Positions 8,491 to 15,856 of a DNA stretch of 43,300 bases are shown piece after piece. Position 1 is the first letter of the stretch. Each line of letters begins with the position of its first letter. The stretch is from Frankia sp. AgB1.9 (lineage in GTDB: Bacteria > Actinomycetota > Actinomycetes > Frankiales > Frankiaceae), in assembly GCF_016786355.1 (NCBI RefSeq), contig NZ_JADWYX010000020.1, positions 1-43,300 on the forward strand. The letters run 5' to 3'. Under the pieces are notes generated by a model, which did no database searches, had not been told where the DNA came from, and worked only from the letters and a program-made list of their open reading frames with translations. The translations under genes and the position numbers were made by a program.

Positions 8491-10558
8491 TCACAGGAGC
8501 ACCCCGCTGTGCGCGAGCCAGGTGTCGGCCGCGATGACGGGCCAGAGGGCGACCAGTCCGTGCTCGGGCACCGCCGGCGGCCGGCCGCGGCGCAGCGCGG
8601 CCACGGCGGCGTCCCAGCAGTCGGTCGCGACGTCGACGTCGACCCAGCCTGCGCCCACGAGCGGCCCGCCGGCCAGCAGCGCCCGCAGCCCGCCCGCGCC
8701 GTCGACCGCGTCGGCCAGCGCGTGCAGGAAGTGCGCCCGGCCGGCACGGTCGCGGACCACCGGCGCCAGCACGTCGCCCGCCGCGGCCCGCAGCACGGGC
8801 TTGGTCAGGTCACGGCGGTACATGGTCGCGCCCGGGGTCGACAGCGCTGCCTCGATCACCCGCCGGTCGTGCAGCGGATGGCGCCAGTCGATGCCGGCGC
8901 TCGCGTAGAACGTCCGCGCCGTGTCGATCAGCGGCGTCGCGACCCGGTACGCCGCCGGGACCCAGCGCCCCCGATGGTCCGCCGAGGCGAACGCCGCCGT
9001 GTCAGCCGCCGTCGCCACGGCCAGCCGGTCGGCCAGGTAGAGCGGGCGCAGCCACTGCGGCCGGATCCACGGCGGCACCACCGACGGCGGCCCGGCGGCA
9101 TGGGCGCTCGACGCCGCGGCGGCGAGCGCGCGGGCCGTGCGCGCCTTGGCCAGCAGCCCGCGCGGGCCGCCGACCGGGCCGATCTGCCGGCGCAGCGTGG
9201 CCAGCCGGCCGGCCCGCAGCAGGTCCGGCCAGTGGCCGCGCCCGCCCCTGAACCAGTCGTCGCCGCCCTCACCGGACAGCAGCACCCCGACGCCCTCGCG
9301 TCGCGCGGCCGCGCGGACGGCGTCGGCCAGGGCCAGGTTGGCCCAGGGCGGCAGCTCACACGTCGCCGCGGTCCAGGAACGCCAGCGGTCCCAGTCGTAG
9401 GCGTCGGGCTTCACCCGGAGCACCGGGACTCCGGTGTGCTCCTCGACCGCGTCGATCCACCGTGACTCGTCGTGCGGCTCGCCCGGGAAGACCATGCTGA
9501 TCGGCAGCAGCCGCGCCGCGCCGTCTGGGCCCAGGCGGCCGGCAGAGGCGAGCCGGGCGGCGATCCCCGTCACGGCGCTCGAATCGACCCCGCCCGACAG
9601 CCCCACGGCGACCAGCCCGCTGCCCGCCCCGGCGAGGCGCGGACCGGTGCTCGACGCCGCCAGCTCCGGGCCAGATCGCGTCGGGGCCAGGGTCGGGCCG
9701 GGTCGCGTCGGGGCCAAAGTCGGGCCGGGTCGCGCGGCGCCGCCCCGGGCGGCGTCCGCGACGGCCCCCCAGAGCGCCGGCCTGGCCCGCGCGGCCGCAG
9801 CGTCCACGGGCTCGGCCGCCAGCGGCGGAACGAGGGCGTACAGCGAGCTGTAGGCCCGGCGGCTGGGCCGCTCGCCGGCCCGCGCCTCGATCCTGACGAG
9901 GTGGCCGGCCGGTACCCGCTCGACGCCGCGTACCAGCGTCTCGTGCTCCGTGGTCGGGCCGTGCAGGAGCATCTCCGCGAGCACGGTCGGGTTCGCCTCG
10001 AACGCCGGGCCGGCCGCCCGCAGCTGGGCGAGGTCCGTGGCGACCAGCAGCCGGTCGGCACCGTGGCGCAGCACCAGCGTGCGCATGCTGCGCGGGGACC
10101 GGGCCAGCACCAGCCGCCCGGTCCGCTGCTCGAACACGAGTGCGGCCCAGTCCCCGAGCAGCCGGTCGAGGCCGAAGGCCCCGAACCGGGTCCAGGCGGC
10201 GGCGAGCTGGCCGGAGGCGCTCCGTGGGTCCAGGGCCGGGCCGCCGGGGTCGGCCTGGGAGAGTCCGGCCACGGGTGGTGACCAGCCGTCGACGACGGCG
10301 ACCAGGCCGCCGACGGTTCGGGTGACGTCCGCCCCGCGGCCCCGCCCCCCGGCCCCCGCCAACCCCACTGCCCCCCCCCCCCGGGCCCGGCCCCGCCCGC
10401 GGGCGCGCCGGGCCCGCGGCGGCCGCGACTGCCAGCGGCCCGACGACGAAGGCGCGCACGTCGCCGCCGGTGGGAGTACTGGAGGCCGCGAGCATCCGTT
10501 CGACGAGCGCGATCGTCGGCGGCTGGCCGTCGAGGCGGAGCTCGGCGCAGAACGTCAT
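8491..10558 (-). CDS. Lasso-peptide-type cyclase, asparagine synthetase homologue, frameshifted
   Basis: Relative of the lasso macrolactam synthetases (C protein), which adenylate an Asp/Glu side chain of a precursor and close the ring. The C-terminal ATP-pyrophosphatase part carries GLSGGVDSSAVTG and later SGEGGDDWFRGG; the N-terminal part resembles a class II glutaminase domain but lacks the catalytic Cys at residue 2, as in lasso cyclases. The natural start is the ATG at 10558, overlapping the B2 stop (ATGA). That frame runs into a G12 run at 10371-10382 and changes frame there; the rest reads from 10368 to 8491. One G fewer would give one intact protein of about 688 residues. It contains a 9-residue repeat (RPGPTLAPT). 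A sequencing error or a real frameshift are both possible. Confidence 0.75.
9676..9735 (-). repeat. 27-bp tandem repeat inside the cyclase gene
   Basis: A 27-bp unit starting TCGCGTCGGGGCCA recurs at 9676 and 9703, with a partial third at 9730. It keeps the reading frame and encodes a Pro-rich 9-residue repeat in the linker before the ATP-binding loop. Confidence 0.75.
10371..10382 (-). other. G12 homopolymer at the cyclase frame break
   Basis: Twelve consecutive C on the plus strand (G in the gene). The frame entering from the ATG at 10558 and the frame leaving towards the ATP-binding loop differ by exactly one base here. Eleven or fourteen G would restore a single frame. Confidence 0.85.
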
Positions 10559-11037
10559 GTCGATGCCCTCCGCTGGTCGGCGAGCGGGTAGGTCGCGATC
10601 GGGTGGTAGGCGATGGTGGGGTCCTGCTCCTCGGCGTGCACCGCCCCGTCCACCTCCAGCCAGGCGTGCGCCCCGAACGGGGTGCCCGGCTCGCGGCGGA
10701 CACCGACGACGAGGGACACACTGCGACCGGCGGTCGCGGCGAGCCAGCCGCGCAGGAGGGACCTGGACAGGCACGCCGAGTCGCCCCGCCAGAACGCGCC
10801 GGAGTCAGCGGCGAGCTCGTCCAGCCGGGTGGCGGTGAGCGCCCGGCGCCCCGCCGGGTACCAGCGCGCGGCGGGTGATCCGGCGGCGCGGCCGGCGGCC
10901 GCGACCAGGTCCGGCACCCGGCGGTGGCGCAGCGCGATCTCCACCAGGCCGGCGGCGAGCCACAGCTGCGCTCGTACCACCCGGTCCCACGCCGCGGGCG
11001 CGCGGCCCGGCGCCAGGGCGGCGCCGGCCGAGGTCAT
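10555..11037 (-). CDS. Lasso peptide biosynthesis B2 protein (transglutaminase-like leader protease)
   Basis: In lasso systems B2 cuts the leader from the precursor so that the cyclase can act. The 160-residue product has the expected catalytic Cys in DSACLSRSLLRGWLAA, the His in FGAHAWLEVDG and a following acidic residue, and the family's conserved ending (DPTIAYHPIATYPL). Its ATG overlaps the stop of the B1 gene (ATGA, 11034-11037) and its stop overlaps the cyclase ATG (10555-10558), so B1, B2 and C are translationally coupled. The longer open frame extending to 11493 only shadows B1. Assignment to the B2 family is strong; the product is unknown. Confidence 0.85.
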   Translation of the reverse strand: MTSAGAALAPGRAPAAWDRVVRAQLWLAAGLVEIALRHRRVPDLVAAAGRAAGSPAARWYPAGRRALTATRLDELAADSGAFWRGDSACLSRSLLRGWLAATAGRSVSLVVGVRREPGTPFGAHAWLEVDGAVHAEEQDPTIAYHPIATYPLADQRRAST

Positions 11038-11459
11038 GACGCCGGTCGGGGAGTGACCGTGACGAGACGGCGGCGGGCCAGCTCGTCCAGCAGCTCGCGC
11101 AGATCGTGCTCGGCGTGCGGCTGGTCGATGAGCCAGCCGTCGCTGACGGTCGCCGCGGCCCGGCGGATGGCCGCGCCGCGAGGCACCCCCGTCGGGCCGA
11201 GCTGGCGCCAGAGCTGGGCGCCGGTCTCGTTCAGCGCGAAGTACGCGCCGTCGTCCGGATGCAGCAGGACGATCTCGCCGCCGATGTCGGCGGCCTGCAC
11301 GCCGGGCCCGATCCGGACCTCGTCGTGGTCGTCGGCCCGGTCGGTGCCCGGCCCGCTGCCCGGCTGGCGCTGGTCCGCGTGGCCGGTGGCCTGGCTCGGG
11401 CCGGCGTCGCGGGTCGCTGGGCGCGGGCCTGCTGGTGCCTGCTGGCTGGCATCCGGCAT
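11034..11459 (-). CDS. PqqD-like B1 protein (RiPP recognition element)
   Basis: Small protein with the PqqD/RRE fold, which binds the leader peptide and presents it to B2 and the cyclase. The recognisable part is C-terminal: an opening strand (VRIGPGVQAADIGGEIVLL), then YFALNETGAQLWRQL and a helical end with LRELLDELARRRLVTV. The first 45 or so residues are Pro/Ala/Gln-rich and probably disordered. I chose the ATG at 11459 because GGAGG lies 5 nt upstream; the GTG at 11495 has no such site. First clearly identified gene of the minus-strand operon; the precursor would be expected just upstream. Confidence 0.8.
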   Translation of the reverse strand: MPDASQQAPAGPRPATRDAGPSQATGHADQRQPGSGPGTDRADDHDEVRIGPGVQAADIGGEIVLLHPDDGAYFALNETGAQLWRQLGPTGVPRGAAIRRAAATVSDGWLIDQPHAEHDLRELLDELARRRLVTVTPRPAS

Positions 11460-11511
11460 CCAGACCTCCGTCACGGTCGCGGGGGCGGCGCACACACGGC
11501 CGCCACGGTTT

Positions 11512-11670
11512 CTACTGGCAGCGAGAATGAAAGCATCCTGGATGCGGAGAGTGAGGCGTCGACACTCGCCATCGACGCATCAGCGCGGGCGCGTGTCGTG
11601 GAAGCGCGAGTGGTATCGCTGCATCGTTGATCTGATACGTTCGGTAATCGATGATGTCGTAGGGTGACAT
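11512..11670 (-). CDS. Candidate 52-codon ORF upstream of B1 (possible precursor, weak)
   Basis: The 336-bp gap between B1 and the nucleotidyltransferase has lower GC than its surroundings and should hold the RiPP precursor. This ORF is one of three candidates. It starts MSPYDIIDYRTYQIND and ends HPGCFHSRCQ. It lacks the actinobacterial leader motif YxxPxLxxxG, a Thr at -2 before a Gly, and an Asp/Glu at ring position 7-9, and it has no clear ribosome site. Other candidates are a 33-codon ORF at 11471-11572 (minus), ending just before the B1 ribosome site, and a 46-codon ORF at 11527-11667 (plus). None is convincing. Confidence 0.2.
   Translation of the reverse strand: MSPYDIIDYRTYQINDAAIPLALPRHAPALMRRWRVSTPHSPHPGCFHSRCQ
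11627..11665 (+). promoter_or_regulatory. Possible plus-strand promoter for the nucleotidyltransferase
   Basis: TTGATC (11627-11632) is followed 17 nt later by GATGAT (11650-11655); a TAGGGT also lies at 11660-11665. The area is AT-richer than its flanks and lies 130-170 nt before the nucleotidyltransferase ATG. Confidence 0.3.
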
Positions 11671-11795
11671 CCGGCAGGCGGTGGTCGGCGGGTAGAGATC
11701 GGGGATCTCGGGCCGGTCCGCCGGGCGCGGTGCGCTCGGGTCGCCGTGGCGACGCGAGCGGACCCGGCCGGGGCTGGCGACCAGGGGGAGCGACG

Positions 11796-12845
11796 ATGTC
11801 CGTGCCAACAGCGCCGACCGCCGCCGGCGAGACGGCCGCCGGGGGTCACCCTGGACCCGCCCCGGAGCCGGCCGATCCGCAGGCCCGGGACCTGGCGCGC
11901 CGGGTCGCCCGCGCGGCGGCGGAGCTGGTGCACGACGCCGCCGACGCCGTGCTGATCGAACGTCTGCACCAGGCCGGAATCCGGCCCATCCTGCTCAAGG
12001 GACCGGTCACGGCGCACCGGCTCTACCCCGGCGAGTACCGGCCGCGGGCCGACTGCGACCTGCTCGTCGCCTCCGGCCGGCTGGCCGCGGCCCGAGCGGT
12101 CGCCGTGGCCGCCGGCTACTGTCCGCGCGAACCGAGCCCACACGCCCAGGCCTACTGCCATCCGAACGGGCAGGTGCTCGACCTGCACTGGACGTTGCCG
12201 GTCGTGTCGCCGCCAGCCGAGCGGGTGTGGGCCACGCTGTCCCGCCATCGGGTCGCGTTCGCGCTCGGCGGGACCGCCGTCGACGCGCTGGACCTGCCGG
12301 CGCACGCCTTCCACCTGCTCGTGCACACCGCGGGGGCGCCGGCCCGCTCGTCGGGCGCGCGCCGTGATCTCGACCGCGCCGTGGCGGCCTTCGACCTCGC
12401 GACCTGGCGGGGCGCCCTGGAGGTGGCCGACGAGCTGGATGCCCGGGCGGCCGTCATCGCGGCGCTGCGGACCGGCTCACCGGCCTGCTGGCGGCTCGCG
12501 GACGAGCTCGGTCTCCCGGTGCGGGTGCCGTTCACCTGGCGGCTCTGGCTCGCCGACCAGAGCCTGTTGCTGAACGCCCAGCTGATCCTGCGGAGCGCGT
12601 CGCCGCAGCGTCGGCGCACCATCCTGCGCCGGTGGCTGGTCCCGACCCGGGCGGAGCTGGCCGGCTGGAGCGCCCGGCCGGAGGTCCAGGCCGCGACGCC
12701 GGCCGCCCTCCCGCCGGCCGCCCGGCTGCTGTGGTACCGGGTCCACCAGCTCGCGCTGTTCTCCGTCGCCCTGCGGCGCGCGACCCGGCAGCCGGCCGCC
12801 CCGCGCCCGGCTCCGGCGCAGCCCGGGAGCGCGCCCTCGGGCTGA
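11796..12845 (+). CDS. NTP_transf_5-type nucleotidyltransferase associated with the lasso-like locus
   Basis: The 349-residue protein resembles the uncharacterised nucleotidyltransferase family (PF14907-like) that is recurrently found beside lasso-type genes. It shows LLKGPVTAHRLYP with K68-G69 and the metal-binding-type DCDLLV with D86 and D88, then LDLHWTL and a conserved AFHLLVHT segment. The likely role, not shown here, is nucleotidylation or another tailoring step on the RiPP. The ATG at 11796 has a clear ribosome site (GGGGGAG at 11784-11790, 5 nt spacing); the in-frame ATG at 11664 has none. It is divergent from B1-B2-C across a shared control region. Confidence 0.75.
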   Translation: MSVPTAPTAAGETAAGGHPGPAPEPADPQARDLARRVARAAAELVHDAADAVLIERLHQAGIRPILLKGPVTAHRLYPGEYRPRADCDLLVASGRLAAARAVAVAAGYCPREPSPHAQAYCHPNGQVLDLHWTLPVVSPPAERVWATLSRHRVAFALGGTAVDALDLPAHAFHLLVHTAGAPARSSGARRDLDRAVAAFDLATWRGALEVADELDARAAVIAALRTGSPACWRLADELGLPVRVPFTWRLWLADQSLLLNAQLILRSASPQRRRTILRRWLVPTRAELAGWSARPEVQAATPAALPPAARLLWYRVHQLALFSVALRRATRQPAAPRPAPAQPGSAPSG

Positions 12846-12969
12846 CAAAGGTCGCCAGTGTGCATTTCGGGAGAGTTGACTACCCAAACGACACGTGCGG
12901 GCGCGTTAGGTAATCGCCTTTGCGTGAATCCAGCCACGCTGATCCCCATGGGGACCGGATGAGGCCCGC

Positions 12970-14109
12970 ATGACCCGGCCAGGCCCGCGTCTGGCCGCAG
13001 GCGACGCTGGCCGCCGACTGGCCTCGCAGGACACGGACGGCGCCGCCATCCGGTCGGGCGAGGACGTGGACATCGCGGACGCCGAGACACTGACGTCGTT
13101 CGTGCTCGATCGGGGCCGGCTGCCCTGGCTCACACCCGTGGCGGACGCGGCCCCGGGTGTGAACCTGGAGCGCCAGGGCCCGGCCACGAACCCGGCCCGC
13201 CCGGCCTCGGCCCGCCCGGGTCCCGCGCCGGCCCGTCCTGGTCCCGCACTGGCTCGCTCGGGCCCGGTGCCGGCGCGGCCCGACTCGGTCGGCACCGCGC
13301 GAGGTCCCGGCCCGGCCCCCTCCCGGGACAAACCTCGGCCGTCGGGCCAGCCGGCCGCGTGGCCGGCCCGCACCCGGCCAGGGCGGCATGCCGAGCCCCC
13401 ACGGGCCCGTGGGCATCGGCTCAGCTACGGCGAGGTCGCGCTGCTGGCAGCCGTCGCGGGGATCGTGGTGTGCCTGGCCGGAATGTGCGCGGCCGCCGCC
13501 TGGCAGCGGGCCGCCTCCGAGCGCCGGCTGCCCTCCGTGACCGGCCCGGCCGCGTCGCCCGCGATGAGCGATTCGCGAGCCTCGACCGCCGCGTCGACCG
13601 CGCCGTCCGCGCGGCTGGCCCCGACGCCCGAACCGCTGCGTGCCGCCGGCTCGGACGGTTCCGTCGACTCGCGCCCGAGGCTCGCGGACGGCTCGATCGT
13701 CCTCGACGCGGACCGGGCGGCGACGCGCTCCGGTGATCCCCGCGAGCCGGCCGCGGGCCCCGGCGCGCCGGGACCGACGTCCACCTCGGCGGTGGCCACG
13801 ACGGAGGCGACGACCGTCGCGGCGTCGCTTCCCGCGACCACCGCGCCCCGCGAATCGGCCACCGCCACGGCGTCACCGTCATCGCCGCGGCCGTCGGCGA
13901 CCGGCCAGCCGGCGACGAGCCGGCCGGCGACCACCGGAGCCCCCACCCGGCCGGCCGCCACCGCCGGCGCCACCAACCCGCCGGCCACCACCGGGGCTGG
14001 AGCCTCGGCGCGGCCGTCCGCCACCGGTTCACGAGCCACGCCGCCGGTGACGCATTCGGCATCGGCCGCGGCCTCCGCGCGGTCCGCCGCCGCGGGCGGC
14101 GCCCCGTAG
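12970..14109 (+). CDS. Low-complexity single-pass membrane protein, unknown function
   Basis: I do not recognise this 379-residue protein. Residues 1-65 are of normal composition with an acidic patch (SGEDVDIADAETLTSFV). About 70-145 is a Pro/Ala/Arg-rich stretch with irregular PGPA/ARP repeats. A membrane segment follows at about 157-177 (LLAAVAGIVVCLAGMCAAAA). The rest is a Ser/Thr/Ala/Pro-rich tail typical of extracytoplasmic linkers. ATG with GAGG 6 nt upstream. It lies 124 nt after the nucleotidyltransferase on the same strand, so it may belong to the same locus, and its TAG is part of the hisA -10 element. The region just upstream contains the palindrome TCCCCATGGGGA (12943-12954). Confidence 0.6.
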   Translation: MTRPGPRLAAGDAGRRLASQDTDGAAIRSGEDVDIADAETLTSFVLDRGRLPWLTPVADAAPGVNLERQGPATNPARPASARPGPAPARPGPALARSGPVPARPDSVGTARGPGPAPSRDKPRPSGQPAAWPARTRPGRHAEPPRARGHRLSYGEVALLAAVAGIVVCLAGMCAAAAWQRAASERRLPSVTGPAASPAMSDSRASTAASTAPSARLAPTPEPLRAAGSDGSVDSRPRLADGSIVLDADRAATRSGDPREPAAGPGAPGPTSTSAVATTEATTVAASLPATTAPRESATATASPSSPRPSATGQPATSRPATTGAPTRPAATAGATNPPATTGAGASARPSATGSRATPPVTHSASAAASARSAAAGGAP

Positions 14110-14112
14110 GCT
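14107..14112 (+). promoter_or_regulatory. -10 element for leaderless priA/hisA
   Basis: TAGGCT ends 6 nt before the GTG of hisA, with no ribosome site between. It includes the stop codon of the preceding gene. This would let hisA be transcribed independently of the inserted locus. Confidence 0.5.
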
Positions 14113-14118
14113 GGGCGG

Positions 14119-14853
14119 GTGACGTTGACGTTGTTGCCCGCGGTGGATGTGGCGGACGGAGTGGCCGTCCGGCTGGTGCAGGGAGAGGCCGGGTCGGAGA
14201 CCGTCTACGGCGACCCGCGCGAGGCGGCGCTCGCCTGGCAGCGCGACGGCGCCGAGTGGATCCACCTCGTCGACCTGGACGCCGCCTTCGGCCGTGGCTC
14301 CAACCGTGACCTGCTCGCCGCCGTGGTGAAGTCCCTCGACGTCGCCGTGGAGCTGTCCGGTGGCATCCGGGACGACGCCTCGCTCGACGCGGCGCTCGCC
14401 ACCGGGGCCGCCCGGGTGAACGTCGGCACGGCCGCGCTGGAGAACCCCGACTGGGTGCGCCGGGCGATCGACCGGGTCGGCGACAAGATCGCCGTCGGGC
14501 TGGACGTGCGCGGCACCACGCTGGCCGCCCGGGGCTGGACCAAGGAGGGCGGCGAGCTGTTCGACGTCCTCGCCCGCCTCGACGCGGACGGCTGCGCCCG
14601 TTACGTCCTCACCGACGTGCGCCGCGACGGCACCCTGACCGGTCCGAACCTGGAGCTGCTGGCCGCGGTCACGGGCGCCACCGACCGGCCCGTCGTCGCC
14701 AGCGGCGGCGTGTCCTCGCTCGCCGACCTGATCGCCATCGCCGGCGTCCCCGGGGTCGAGGGCGCGATCGTCGGCAAGGCGCTCTACGCCGGCGCGTTCA
14801 CGCTCCCCGAGGCACTCGCCGTCGCGAACGGCGCGGCCGGCGTGGCCCAGTGA
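14119..14853 (+). CDS. priA: Phosphoribosyl isomerase A (HisA/TrpF dual-function type)
   Basis: A (beta-alpha)8-barrel isomerase. As HisA it converts ProFAR to PRFAR; actinobacterial PriA also performs the TrpF step on phosphoribosylanthranilate. The 244-residue protein has the catalytic Asp D10 in LLPAVDV, the [21 protein letters not shown] segment and FGRGSN loop typical of PriA, and D170 in [12 protein letters not shown]. No trpF is present among the trp genes here, which fits dual use. Leaderless-looking GTG start. It overlaps hisF (GTGA). Only enzyme assay or genome-wide absence of trpF would prove the second activity. Confidence 0.93.
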   Translation: MTLTLLPAVDVADGVAVRLVQGEAGSETVYGDPREAALAWQRDGAEWIHLVDLDAAFGRGSNRDLLAAVVKSLDVAVELSGGIRDDASLDAALATGAARVNVGTAALENPDWVRRAIDRVGDKIAVGLDVRGTTLAARGWTKEGGELFDVLARLDADGCARYVLTDVRRDGTLTGPNLELLAAVTGATDRPVVASGGVSSLADLIAIAGVPGVEGAIVGKALYAGAFTLPEALAVANGAAGVAQ

Positions 14854-15614
14854 GCGTCGCCGTCCGCGTCATTCCCTGCCTGGACGTGGACGCTGGACGG
14901 GTCGTAAAGGGCGTCAACTTCCTCGATCTGCGCGACGCCGGCGACCCGGTCGAGATGGCCAGGCTCTACGACGCCGAGGGCGCCGACGAGCTGACCTTCC
15001 TGGACATCACGGCCTCCAGCGGCAACCGGGAGACCACCTTCGACATCGTCCGGCGCACTGCCGAGCAGGTCTTCATCCCGCTGACCGTCGGCGGCGGCGT
15101 GCGGGCGGCCGATGACGTGGACCGGCTGCTGCGGGCCGGCGCCGACAAGGTCGGCATCAACACGGCCGCGGTCGCCCGCCCGGAACTGCTGCGCGAGTGC
15201 GCGCTGCGCTTCGGCAGCCAGTGCGTCGTGCTGTCGGTCGACGCCCGCCGCTCCCCGGACCCGGACGGGCCGGCTTTCGAGGTCACGACCCACGGCGGCC
15301 GGCGCGGCACCGGCATCGACGCGGTCGCCTGGGCGGCGCGTGCCGTCGAGCTCGGTGCCGGGGAGATCCTCCTGAACTCCATGGATGCCGACGGGACCCG
15401 CGACGGCTACGACCTGGAGATGATCACCGCCGTGCGCCGTGAGGTGGACGTTCCGGTGATCGCGAGCGGTGGCGCCGGCCAGCTCGCCGACTTCGCGCCG
15501 GCGGTCGCCGCCGGGGCCGACGCGGTGCTCGCGGCGAGCGTCTTCCACTTCGGCCAGCTGCGGATCACCGACGTCAAGGCCGCGCTGCGGTCCGCCGAGG
15601 TCCCCGTCCGCTGA
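14850..15614 (+). CDS. hisF: Imidazole glycerol phosphate synthase, cyclase subunit
   Basis: Barrel-fold cyclase subunit that combines PRFAR with ammonia from HisH to give imidazoleglycerol phosphate and AICAR. Catalytic D12 is in [42 protein letters not shown] and IASGGAGQ phosphate-binding segments are all in place. Length (254) is normal. It starts with a GTG overlapping the priA stop (GTGA), so the pair is coupled. Its TGA is the first triplet of a 15-bp tandem repeat. The partner hisH lies upstream of the lasso-like locus. Confidence 0.97.
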   Translation: MSVAVRVIPCLDVDAGRVVKGVNFLDLRDAGDPVEMARLYDAEGADELTFLDITASSGNRETTFDIVRRTAEQVFIPLTVGGGVRAADDVDRLLRAGADKVGINTAAVARPELLRECALRFGSQCVVLSVDARRSPDPDGPAFEVTTHGGRRGTGIDAVAWAARAVELGAGEILLNSMDADGTRDGYDLEMITAVRREVDVPVIASGGAGQLADFAPAVAAGADAVLAASVFHFGQLRITDVKAALRSAEVPVR

Positions 15615-15656
15615 GTCTCTGTTAGCTGAGTCTCTGTTAGCTGAGTCTTTGTCCGG
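15612..15656 (+). repeat. 15-bp tandem repeat starting at the hisF stop codon
   Basis: Unit TGAGTCTCTGTTAGC occurs exactly at 15612 and 15627, with a diverged third copy at 15642. Each copy opens with TGA. A separate 16-bp near-identical pair (15657-15672 and 15683-15698) follows at once. Confidence 0.85.
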
Positions 15657-15771
15657 CGGCCGTGCGCCGCGGAGATGTCCGCCGGCCGTGAGCCGCGGCG
15701 GAAGCCGGGCCGGCCGGCTGACGCCAGGAAATCCGTGGCGTCGCCTGCGCGTTGCCGTTTTGATGCCATGG

Positions 15772-15786
15772 GGCTGTCACACAGCC
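15772..15786 (+). promoter_or_regulatory. Operator-like palindrome upstream of the ABC exporter
   Basis: GGCTGT-CAC-ACAGCC is a perfect inverted repeat with a 3-nt centre, 70 nt before the first exporter gene, in the 242-bp gap after hisF. No regulator is identified. Confidence 0.35.
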
Positions 15787-15856
15787 GTAGCACCACGCGG
15801 CCAGCACCCGGCGTCGTCGTCGCCGCGCGACCGCGGCGCCGCGCGAGAGGAGAACG

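Noticed and set aside
11516..11630. Plus-strand frame with a Gly followed by an Asp at ring position 9 (GSENESILD), superficially lasso-core-like
   Set aside because: It has no start codon nearby; the frame only opens far back as antisense to B1.
12876..12911. TTGACT followed by TTAGGT as a promoter for the membrane protein gene
   Set aside because: The spacing is about 24 nt, too long for a standard promoter.
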